From Aquabacterium soli (lineage in GTDB: Bacteria; Pseudomonadota; Gammaproteobacteria; Burkholderiales; Burkholderiaceae_C): a stretch of 64,000 nucleotides of DNA. Each line of letters opens with the position of its first letter. Position 1 is the stretch's first letter. Below the pieces are notes generated by a model. That model saw only the letters and a list, made by a program, of their open reading frames with translations, made no database searches and was not told where the DNA came from. The DNA lies in NCBI RefSeq assembly GCF_003933735.1, contig NZ_RSED01000009.1, forward strand, positions 155,851 through 219,850, in the 5' to 3' direction. The position numbers and the translations under genes are program-made. Of this stretch, positions 57,413 to 64,000 are shown one piece after another.

Positions 57413-58705
57413 ATGGGCTCGTCAGTCCCTCCTGCTGCGCGTCCGCTGCGCATCCTTTGGGCCATGCCCTACCTGCCCTGGCCGGTCACCAGTGGAGGCA
57501 AGTCGCGCCAATTCCACCTGCTGCGCAGCATGGCCGAGCGTGGGCACCGCATCACGCTGCTGGTGCAGTCCAAGACCGCGCTGGACGATGAGGCACGGGC
57601 TCGCCTTGCGCCCATGGTCGAGCGGCTCATCGTGCTGCCACGCCGCTCGCTCAAGCACCCGGTCACGCTGTGGCACGCGGCCCTGGCGCCCTGGCCCCTG
57701 CTGACCACGGTCAACGGCCATGCGCCGGCGCTCTCGGCCCGCTTCAATGAGCTGTTGAGCGAAGGCGGCTGGGACGTCGTGCAGATCGAGCACAGCTATG
57801 GCTTCCAGCCTTTCGAGCTGGCCTTGGCCCGCCACCGCCAACCCTTCGTGCTGTGCGAGCACAACGTCGAATCGCAACTGGGGGCGGCCACCTACAGCAA
57901 GTGGCCGGTGTGGCTGAGGCCGCTGGCCCGCTACGACCAGTGGCGCGCACGTCGCTGGGAGCGGCGCGTGCTGTCGCAGGCCAGCGCGGTGGCCGCGGTC
58001 ACCGACGCCGATGCCCGCACCATGGAGCGGCTCAGTGGCGGCCAGCCGGTCGGCGTGGTCGCCAACGGCGTGGACACGCGGGCCTTCTCGCAGGTCGAGC
58101 CCGCCGTGGGCAGCGACAAGGTGCTGTTCGTGGGCAACTACGAGTACGCGCCCAACGTGGACGCCATCGAGTGGGCGCTCACCGAGGTCTTCCCGCGCCT
58201 GTGGCGCCAGCGGCCTGGGGCCCGTTTCATCGTCTGCGGCCACGCCATGCCCGAGGCCTGGCGCCACCGGTTCACCGATGCCCGCATCGAATGGCGTGGT
58301 TATGTGCCTCACCTGGCCGAGGTGCAGGCCGAGGCCGCAGCCTTCCTGGCGCCCTTGCGCTTTGGCGGTGGCTCCAAGCTCAAGGTGCTCGAAGCCCTGG
58401 CCGCCGGCCTGCCCCTGGTCAGCACACCGGAAGGCGTCTCGGGCCTGGGCGTGGTCGATGGTGTGCATGCGCACCTGGGCGGCACGGCCGACGGGCTGGC
58501 CGAAGCCCTGGCTGCCGTCATGGGCCAGCCCGACCGGGCCCGTGCGCTGGGCGAGGCCGGCCGCGAGCACGTGGCCGCTCGTTTCGACTGGTCCGCCTCC
58601 GTGGCCCAACTGGAGTCCCTTTACGAGCGCCTGCCGGCCCCGAGCCTGATCAGCCCCTGGGGAGCGGGCATCAGCCCTCTGGCCTCCCATGAGGAGGTGG
58701 CATGA
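57413..58705 (+). CDS. Family 4 glycosyltransferase with sugar-transfer PEP-CTERM/EpsH-type layout
   Basis: 430 residues, GT-B fold: WAMPYLPWPVTSGGKSRQFHLL start, VVQIEHSYGF, a central VLFVGNYEYAPNVDAIEWAL and the nucleotide-sugar block FGGGSKLKVLEALAAGLPLVSTPEGVSGL with the GT4 Glu pair. It starts 1 nt after the hydrolase stop, and its own stop overlaps the next start as ATGA, so it lies in one operon. Sugar specificity unknown. Confidence 0.82.
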   Translation: MGSSVPPAARPLRILWAMPYLPWPVTSGGKSRQFHLLRSMAERGHRITLLVQSKTALDDEARARLAPMVERLIVLPRRSLKHPVTLWHAALAPWPLLTTVNGHAPALSARFNELLSEGGWDVVQIEHSYGFQPFELALARHRQPFVLCEHNVESQLGAATYSKWPVWLRPLARYDQWRARRWERRVLSQASAVAAVTDADARTMERLSGGQPVGVVANGVDTRAFSQVEPAVGSDKVLFVGNYEYAPNVDAIEWALTEVFPRLWRQRPGARFIVCGHAMPEAWRHRFTDARIEWRGYVPHLAEVQAEAAAFLAPLRFGGGSKLKVLEALAAGLPLVSTPEGVSGLGVVDGVHAHLGGTADGLAEALAAVMGQPDRARALGEAGREHVAARFDWSASVAQLESLYERLPAPSLISPWGAGISPLASHEEVA

Positions 58706-60084
58706 GCCTGGGCGTCCTGCTGCTGCCAGTGGGCTTGTCGCTGTTGTTCGGCATGCTGATGATGCTGGGCGGTGCCCCGCTGACGATGGTGGCGGTGGTG
58801 GGCCTGGCGTTGGCGGTGGCCATCGTCGAAAAGCCCTTGAGGGGGCTGTTGCTGTTCGCCCTGCTGGCCCCTGCCGTGCCCTGGATGAAGGCGGGCCCCT
58901 TGCCCCTGGCAGAGGCCCTGCTGGTGCTCACCTGGGCCGGCGTGGCCATCCAGTGGCTGGCGGGTCGCATGCCCGCCTGGCCGCGTGGCCGCACCGAGCG
59001 CCTGCTGGGCTGGCTGGTCGTGTGGACGATCGTGCCCATGGTGGCCGGGGAGTTGCGTCCGCTGGGCGATGGCATCGGCCCGCTGAACTGGGTACGCTGG
59101 GTGCTCAATGTGTCACCGGTCTTCCTGTTGCCATTGCTGGTGCGTGATGAACAGGCCCGCGAACGCCTGATGCTGGCCCTGCTGGTCGGCTTTGCCGGCC
59201 TGCTGGTGATCACGCTGGGATTCTTCGCCATCAGCCGCGATCCGGCGCGCATGACGGCCTTCCTGGCGTCCTTGAACTACCCCCGTCCCGACGCCATCCA
59301 GGACATCTTCTACGCGGACCCGAGCCGCATGCCTTCGCCCTGGATCCATCCCAACGCCACGGGTGGCGCCCTCTTGCTGGCGGCCCCGCTGGGCGTCTTC
59401 TATGCCGTGGCCCACCGCGGCTGGCGGCGTGCGCTGGGCGCCTTCATCTTCGTGGCGGGTGCCGCCGGCATCGTGTTCAGTGGTTCGCGAGGCGCCTTGC
59501 TGTGCCTGGGCTTGTTCGTGGCGTGGCTGGCCTGGCGCAGGACGCCCTATGCCGGACGTGGCCTGCTTCTTGCCATCCTGTTGGCCGTGAGCCTGCTGCT
59601 TGTCTACCCCCCCGCGCAGAAGCGCTTCGCCTCGCTGTTCTCGTCCAACGACGTCAGCACCGGCGTGCGCTTCGACGAATACGTGTACTTCCCGGTCAAT
59701 GCCTTGCACTACCCCCTGGGCCTGGGTTTCAAGGCCGAGACGCCGGCGAGCGTGCCCGAGAAGGGCATCTATGGCATCTCCAACCTGTGGCTCAACTACT
59801 GGTTCAAGCTGGGCCTGCCGGGCATGCTGCTGTTCATCGCCATCACCAGGGCCTGGTGGCGCGAGGTGCGCCTGCCGGGCGACTTCCGCCATGTGGGCCG
59901 ACACAACGCCATGCGCATCGCCACCACGGGCACCGTGCTGGCGGCGCTGGCCACGGGCTTCATTGACCACTATTTCAGCTTCACCCAGGTCCTGATCTCG
60001 CTGTTCTGGCTGATCCTGGCCATGGGGCTCATGCTGGCCCGTGTGCCCCAGCCTGCTCCGAGCAACCCCGTCCATCGCAGATGA
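58702..60084 (+). CDS. O-antigen ligase/polymerase (Wzy/WaaL family)
   Basis: 460 residues with about ten to twelve hydrophobic segments and a large periplasmic loop (about 185-215) that includes the WIHPNATGGALLL segment. SGSRGALL is the conserved Wzy_C signature and is followed by a second periplasmic region (FDEYVYFPVNALHYPLGLGF). It is the likely polymerase that joins repeat units. The start overlaps the previous stop (ATGA). Confidence 0.82.
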   Translation: MSLGVLLLPVGLSLLFGMLMMLGGAPLTMVAVVGLALAVAIVEKPLRGLLLFALLAPAVPWMKAGPLPLAEALLVLTWAGVAIQWLAGRMPAWPRGRTERLLGWLVVWTIVPMVAGELRPLGDGIGPLNWVRWVLNVSPVFLLPLLVRDEQARERLMLALLVGFAGLLVITLGFFAISRDPARMTAFLASLNYPRPDAIQDIFYADPSRMPSPWIHPNATGGALLLAAPLGVFYAVAHRGWRRALGAFIFVAGAAGIVFSGSRGALLCLGLFVAWLAWRRTPYAGRGLLLAILLAVSLLLVYPPAQKRFASLFSSNDVSTGVRFDEYVYFPVNALHYPLGLGFKAETPASVPEKGIYGISNLWLNYWFKLGLPGMLLFIAITRAWWREVRLPGDFRHVGRHNAMRIATTGTVLAALATGFIDHYFSFTQVLISLFWLILAMGLMLARVPQPAPSNPVHRR

Positions 60085-60091
60085 CTTGCCC

Positions 60092-60913
60092 ATGAAACAC
60101 CGCATCCAGCACAGCACCGGTCTGCGCGAGCGACTGCCGGACTACGCCGCCCGCCTGAACACCACGGCCGAGGCCCTGGCCGAGGCGTATGACTGGATGC
60201 TGGCGCATGACGTGGCCTTCGAATCACCCAGCCGCGACGGCACCGTCACTCAGATCAGCTGCCTGGACATCGAGCAGCGCATCGAACACCCGCTGGCGCG
60301 CCGCTTCTTCGCCGCCCTGCGTGACGAGATGCCCTGCAAGCTGCTGCCCGCCTACGGCAAGAACTGGCCCACCTTCGTGGACCGTTGCCGCCGCATGTGG
60401 GAGCTGGTCTACAACATCCTGATCAACAAGATCCCCAGTCACAACCTGCGGCTGGCCTGGCTGCGCCTGGGCGGCGCGAAGATCGGCAAGGGCTCGGCCG
60501 TGTGGCGCCACACCGAGGTCATCGGCATCGAGAGCCTGACCATCGGCGACGACACCTGCATCGGCTGGCACTGCCAGATCGACGCGCGCTCGGGCCTGGT
60601 CATCGGCAACCACGTCACCATCGCCTCCCACGTGCTGATCGTCGGCGGCGGGCACGACCTGGAGGCGCCGGAGTTCTGGTCCGTCTCCGCCCCCATCCGC
60701 ATCGAGGATTACGCCTGGATCACCTCGCGAGCCATGATCCTGATGGGCGCGCACGTGGGCGAGGGCGCGGTGGTTTCAGCCAACTGCGTGGTTTCCAAGA
60801 AGATCGAGCCTTACGTGATCGTGGCCGGGCAGGGCGCCAAGCCTGTGGGTACGCGTGTGCGGGGCCTGAACTACAAGGTGGGCGGCAAGGGGCTGTTCAC
60901 CCTGCTGCACTGA
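60092..60913 (+). CDS. Hexapeptide-repeat acyltransferase (WcaF/LbH type)
   Basis: 273 residues. The N-terminal 125 residues are helical and unusual for the family. The C-terminal part is a left-handed beta helix of hexapeptide repeats (IGKGSAVW, IGIESLTIGDDTCIG, IDARSGLVIGNHVTIASHV), with GGGHD supplying the active-site His and AWITSRAMILMGAHVGEGAVVSANCVV the last coils. It probably acetylates a sugar of the repeat unit. The start at 60092 lies 7 nt after the polymerase stop. Confidence 0.82.
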   Translation: MKHRIQHSTGLRERLPDYAARLNTTAEALAEAYDWMLAHDVAFESPSRDGTVTQISCLDIEQRIEHPLARRFFAALRDEMPCKLLPAYGKNWPTFVDRCRRMWELVYNILINKIPSHNLRLAWLRLGGAKIGKGSAVWRHTEVIGIESLTIGDDTCIGWHCQIDARSGLVIGNHVTIASHVLIVGGGHDLEAPEFWSVSAPIRIEDYAWITSRAMILMGAHVGEGAVVSANCVVSKKIEPYVIVAGQGAKPVGTRVRGLNYKVGGKGLFTLLH

Positions 60914-60928
60914 TCAGGAGGCCAGCCG

Positions 60929-62386
60929 ATGCTCGGCGCCGCGGGGCTGCTCACTCTCGTCACCCTCACGGGTCTGGCCGCAGGCCTGGCGCGCGAGTGG
61001 CTGCTGGTGGCCAACTGGGGTGCTGGCGCCCGCGCCGATGCTTTCCTGATCGCGATGTTCCTGCCCGAGGCGATCCGCACCGTGCTGGGCGGTGGCGTGA
61101 TCTCGTCGGCCGGACTGGCGCTGTGGCAGGCGCACCGGGGCACAGCGCCCGCCAACGATGACGCGCCTTCCACCGGCGCGCAACGCCAATGGCTGGGACG
61201 CATGTCCGCCTCGCTGGGACTGATCGGCCTGGGGCTGGCGATCGCGCTCAGCCTGGGCGCGCCGCTGTGGGTGTGGCTGGTGGGCCCGGGCCTGTCGCCC
61301 GAGCAGCGCCACACCACCGAAGACGTGCTGCGCCTGCTGGCCTGGAGCGTGCCCGGCATGTGGCTGCATGCGCTGTGGAGCGTGCCGCTTCAAGCCCGAG
61401 GGCGCTTCGTGCTGGCCGGCCTGGGTTCGCTGCTCTACAACCTGCCGCCGGTGGCCTACATGGCCTGGACACGGCAGGCCAGCACCGAAACCGGCCTGGC
61501 TTGGTGCTTCGTGGCAGGGGGCGCGCTCATGGGCGTGCTGCTGTGGCCCGCCATGCGCCGCCAGGGCCTGGCCTGGGCCGACTGGCGCCCGCACGTGGCC
61601 AGCCTGCGTGAGCTGGGCTTGCGCCTGGCGCCGCTGCTGGGCAGCGCCGGTGTGGGGCAGGGCCTGATGCTGCTGGAGCGCATCGTCGCGTCCTACCTGG
61701 GCGACGGCGTGGTCACCGTGCTCAACCTGGCTCGCAAGCTGGTCAACCTGCCGCTGCTGGCGCTGATGGCCGTCAACCAGGTGCTGCTGGGCCTGATGAG
61801 CCGGCGCAGCGAAGGCGCCGAGCGCATGGGCGTGCTGCGCCAGGGCATGGCCCTGGTCACCACCGTGTCCTGTCCGGCGGCCGTGGGCCTGCTGCTGTCC
61901 ACGCAGGCGCTGGTGGTGCTGCTGTTCCCGCGGGTGCACGGGGCCGAGGTGCTGGGCCCCGTGCTGGCCTGGTACGCCGTGAGCCTGGTGGTGGCCAGCT
62001 GGAACCTGCTGCTGGGCCGCTACAACCACGCGGCCGGCGACACCCGGCTGCCCTTCGAATGTGAGCTGGCCGGCGGCCTGGCCCAGGCGCTGAGCCTGCC
62101 GCTGCTGGCCTGGGCCTTCGGCGTGCAAGGCATGGCCGCCGCACTGCTGCTGGGCATCGTGGTCAATGGCGGGCTGCTGTGGTGGCGCAGCGGGCTGTGG
62201 GGGCGCGTGCCCCTGTGGCCGCACCTGCTGGGCAGCGGCGCCCTGCTGGCCCTGGCCGGCCTGTGGCTGGCGCCCGGCCTGCCTTCGCTGCCGCTGTGGC
62301 AGCTGTTGTGGGCCACCGCGGCCGGCGCGCTCAGCCTGCTGATGCTCGCGGCCCTGCTCAAACCCTGGAAAGCCACCGCACACTGA
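60929..62386 (+). CDS. MurJ-like/Wzx lipid-linked oligosaccharide flippase
   Basis: 485 residues with about fourteen hydrophobic segments, MVF (MATE-like) superfamily: AGLAREWLLVANWGAGARADAFLIA start, then LLERIVASYLGDGVVTVLNLARKLVNLPL, which is the MurJ-family block. In this locus it is more likely the flippase for polysaccharide repeat units than the essential lipid II flippase. AGGAGG lies 8 nt before the ATG. Confidence 0.82.
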   Translation: MLGAAGLLTLVTLTGLAAGLAREWLLVANWGAGARADAFLIAMFLPEAIRTVLGGGVISSAGLALWQAHRGTAPANDDAPSTGAQRQWLGRMSASLGLIGLGLAIALSLGAPLWVWLVGPGLSPEQRHTTEDVLRLLAWSVPGMWLHALWSVPLQARGRFVLAGLGSLLYNLPPVAYMAWTRQASTETGLAWCFVAGGALMGVLLWPAMRRQGLAWADWRPHVASLRELGLRLAPLLGSAGVGQGLMLLERIVASYLGDGVVTVLNLARKLVNLPLLALMAVNQVLLGLMSRRSEGAERMGVLRQGMALVTTVSCPAAVGLLLSTQALVVLLFPRVHGAEVLGPVLAWYAVSLVVASWNLLLGRYNHAAGDTRLPFECELAGGLAQALSLPLLAWAFGVQGMAAALLLGIVVNGGLLWWRSGLWGRVPLWPHLLGSGALLALAGLWLAPGLPSLPLWQLLWATAAGALSLLMLAALLKPWKATAH

Positions 62387-62390
62387 TCCC

Positions 62391-63449
62391 ATGAGCAGCA
62401 GTCCCCTGACGCATCCGCCCGTCCATCGCAACAACTTCGACCTGCTGCGCCTGCTGGCGGCGGCCGGTGTGATGGCCTTGCACATCTACGACCTCACGGC
62501 CGCCCCCCAGCTGGCCTGGCTGCACTGGATCGACACGCGCATCGCGCTGTGCACCTTCTTCATCATCAGCGGCTACCTGGTCTTCCAGAGCTTCGAGCAG
62601 ACGCCGCGCCTGGCCCGCTACGCCGACAAGCGGCTGCGGCGCATCGTGCCGGCCTATGCCGTGGTCATCGTGCTCAGCGTGCTGGTGGGCGCGGCCATCA
62701 CCCGCCTGGCCTGGGGCGATTACTGGCACAGCAGCGCCACCTGGAAGTACCTGCTCAGCAACCTGGTCTTCCTGAACTTCCTGCAGCCCGGCTTGCCCGG
62801 CGTGTTCGACACGCATCCGTTCACGGCTGTCAACGGCGCGCTCTGGACGATCAAGGTGGAGCTGATGTTCTACATGGCGGTGCCCGTGTTCGTGTGGCTG
62901 GTGCGCCGCCTGGGACACCACGCCGTGCTGGGCCTGGGCTACCTGCTGGCCTGCCTGTGGTGGGGCGGCTTCACGGCCCTGGCCATGTCCACCGGCAAGG
63001 GCCTGTACGTGGAACTGGCCAAGCAGATGCCCGGCTGGCTGATGTTCTTTCTACCGGGCGCCTGGTGCTACTACGAGCGTGATCGCCTGCGGGCCCTGGG
63101 CTGGCCCCTCGGGGCGGTTTGCGTGGCACTGCTCGCTTTGACCTACGTGGTCGAGCTGAACTACCTGTACCCGCTGGCGCTGGCGGGCTGCGTGTTCTAC
63201 GTGGCCTTCGGCGTGCGCTGGCTGGGCAACTTCACCCGGTTCGGCGACCTTTCGTACGGCATCTACATCCTGCACTTTCCCATCATCCAGGTGCTGGTGC
63301 ACTTCGGGGTGTTCCGCGCCAGCCCGTGGGGTGGCCTGGCGCTGGTGGTGCCGCTGGTGCTGGCGGCCGCCTGGCTGTCGTGGCACCTGGTCGAGGCGCC
63401 GATGCTGGGGCGCCGCCGCACACCGGCCTTGCGGCCTGCGCGCGCCTGA
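62391..63449 (+). CDS. Acyltransferase-3 family membrane protein
   Basis: 352 residues with about ten membrane segments. The family start NNFDLLRLLAAAGVMALHIYDL contains the conserved Arg and His; FFIISGYLVFQSF, RLRRIVPAYAVV and ALWTIKVELMFY follow. It would O-acylate the polysaccharide or a carbohydrate precursor. It starts 4 nt after the flippase gene and ends the locus. It is a different subgroup from the acyltransferase at 25.2 kb. Confidence 0.85.
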   Translation: MSSSPLTHPPVHRNNFDLLRLLAAAGVMALHIYDLTAAPQLAWLHWIDTRIALCTFFIISGYLVFQSFEQTPRLARYADKRLRRIVPAYAVVIVLSVLVGAAITRLAWGDYWHSSATWKYLLSNLVFLNFLQPGLPGVFDTHPFTAVNGALWTIKVELMFYMAVPVFVWLVRRLGHHAVLGLGYLLACLWWGGFTALAMSTGKGLYVELAKQMPGWLMFFLPGAWCYYERDRLRALGWPLGAVCVALLALTYVVELNYLYPLALAGCVFYVAFGVRWLGNFTRFGDLSYGIYILHFPIIQVLVHFGVFRASPWGGLALVVPLVLAAAWLSWHLVEAPMLGRRRTPALRPARA

Positions 63450-63471
63450 AGTGTGCAAATTTCGCGTCAGC

Positions 63472-63501
63472 TTGATCAGGCGCTGATTGTTGTGCTAATA
63501 T
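63472..63501 (+). promoter_or_regulatory. Promoter of the tRNA-tuf cluster
   Basis: TTGATC (63472-63477) and TAATAT (63496-63501) with an 18-nt spacer, ending 14 nt before tRNA-Tyr. Confidence 0.6.
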
Positions 63502-63515
63502 CTTGGGCTTGCCCT

Positions 63516-63601
63516 GGAGGGGTGGCCGAGTGGTTAAAGGCAGCAGACTGTAAATCTGCCCGCTTATGCGTACACAGGTTCGAATCCTGTCCCCTCCACC
63601 A
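63516..63601 (+). tRNA. tRNA-Tyr (GTA)
   Basis: 86 nt including the encoded CCA. The acceptor stem is GGAGGGG/CCCCTCC, the anticodon GTA is at 63550-63552 in the loop CTGTAAA, there is a long variable arm as expected for bacterial tRNA-Tyr, and the T-arm has the TTCGAAT loop. Confidence 0.97.
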
Positions 63602-63639
63602 AGGCAACACGTGATCGTGTGATCATGAATGGCTCCCGG

Positions 63640-63713
63640 GCGGGAGTAGTTCAATGGTAGAACCTTAGCCTTCCAAGCTAATGACGCGGGTTCGATTCCC
63701 GTCTCCCGCTCCA
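63640..63713 (+). tRNA. tRNA-Gly (TCC)
   Basis: 74 nt including CCA. The acceptor stem is GCGGGAG/CTCCCGC, the anticodon stem is TTAGC/GCTAA with TCC at 63672-63674, and the T-loop is TTCGATT. Confidence 0.97.
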
Positions 63714-63837
63714 GGTCGCGGTTCTGTCATGGTTCGCGTGCTAAACTCGCGGTCTTCCCGATGTTGGGCGGCCGTGGTCGACACGGGTGTGGATGTTTGC
63801 AGGCATTGCTTGCTGTTGCGTCCAGACCCGTGTTGAT

Positions 63838-63912
63838 GCCCATGTGGCTCAGTGGTAGAGCACCCCCTTGGTAAGGGGGAGGTCGGCAGTTCGATCCTGC
63901 CCATGGGCACCA
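63838..63912 (+). tRNA. tRNA-Thr (GGT)
   Basis: 75 nt including CCA. The acceptor stem is GCCCATG/CATGGGC, the anticodon stem is CCCCC/GGGGG with GGT at 63870-63872, and the T-loop is TTCGATC. It directly precedes tuf, as in the thrT-tufB arrangement of other proteobacteria. Confidence 0.97.
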
Positions 63913-63961
63913 CACCTCTCAAATCCCCTCAGGCTCATTCTTAGAACGCTGGAGCGCGCAA

Positions 63962-64000
63962 ATGGCAAAAGGCAAGTTTGAACGGACCAAGCCGCACGTG
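63962..64000 (+). CDS. tuf: Elongation factor Tu, N-terminal start (truncated by window end)
   Basis: The first 13 codons, MAKGKFERTKPHV, are the invariant EF-Tu N-terminus. GGAG precedes the ATG. The tRNA-Tyr-Gly-Thr cluster upstream confirms the tufB-type locus. Confidence 0.97.
   Translation, partial: MAKGKFERTKPHV

Noticed and set aside
60914..62485. 523-codon minus-strand open frame opposite the flippase gene
   Set aside because: Low-complexity Gln/His/Ala-rich translation opposite a well-defined 14-segment membrane protein; a typical GC-skew shadow.
1..64000. CRISPR array or rRNA operon
   Set aside because: No regularly spaced repeats and no conserved rRNA segments were found on reading through the window.

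Overview
The window looks like a chromosomal segment of a high-GC betaproteobacterium of the order Burkholderiales. The evidence is the split trp layout (gph, trpE, then a separate trpGDC), a PEP-CTERM protein, the tRNA-Tyr/Gly/Thr-tuf cluster at the right edge, and GC-rich codon use. The genus cannot be fixed from the sequence alone. The backbone is about 43 kb. A foreign island of about 21 kb (26.63-47.63 kb) with visibly lower GC interrupts it.

Left backbone, 0-19.5 kb. This part holds an esterase tail, a two-component-like receiver protein, a cyclic beta-1,2-glucan synthase of about 2,890 residues with a small membrane protein upstream and a trypsin-like protease downstream, a PEP-CTERM protein, a truncated aldehyde-dehydrogenase-like protein, two Crp/Fnr-like regulators, a small Pro-rich protein, a diguanylate cyclase, a PAS protein and a CheB-CheR-PAS fusion. 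A recurrent inverted repeat, (GTC)TGTNCG-N4-CGNACA(GAC), sits 60-110 nt upstream of seven start codons here. It looks like the operator of one Crp/Fnr-type regulon, possibly controlled by the regulators encoded in the same stretch.

Tryptophan region, 19.6-26.6 kb and 47.6-50.8 kb. gph, a chalcone-isomerase-like secreted protein (opposite strand), a Trp-containing leader, trpE, a GGDEF-EAL protein, an OafA-type acyltransferase (opposite strand) and a second short Trp leader (tandem Trp codons) come first. That second leader should precede trpG. Instead the 5' end of trpG is duplicated at both ends of the island, and intact trpG-trpD-trpC plus ung resume on the right side. The trpGDC attenuator therefore appears physically orphaned and now points at the island's integrase gene.

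Island, 26.63-47.63 kb. In order: P4-type tyrosine integrase; a RelA/SpoT-domain protein with an overlapping partner gene, the latter in frame with a second integrase of an ICE-associated family; a ParM/StbA-like (PRTRC-D type) actin ATPase with a small overlapping gene; a membrane protein; an IS3-family transposase relic; a type I restriction-modification operon (half-HsdS, HsdM, RhuM, HsdS, HsdR, YgjP/SprT-like metalloprotease); a HigB toxin with a HigA-like antitoxin fused to an ImmA/IrrE peptidase; and, at the right end, a three-gene eukaryote-like ubiquitin-conjugation operon. In that operon a triple ubiquitin-like protein is fused to an E2, a JAMM deubiquitinase is fused to an E1, and a small Cys-rich protein follows. 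The content is that of a defence island, and the ubiquitin-like operon is the most interesting system in the window.

Right backbone, 51-64 kb. An exopolysaccharide locus of ten co-directional genes covers the steps of a Wzx/Wzy-type pathway: glycosyltransferases, outer-membrane export lipoprotein, Wzc-like chain-length protein with a degenerate kinase domain, glycoside hydrolase, polymerase/ligase, hexapeptide acetyltransferase, MurJ/Wzx-like flippase and membrane O-acyltransferase. It is followed by tRNA-Tyr(GTA), tRNA-Gly(TCC), tRNA-Thr(GGT) and the first 13 codons of tuf. No rRNA and no CRISPR array are visible.
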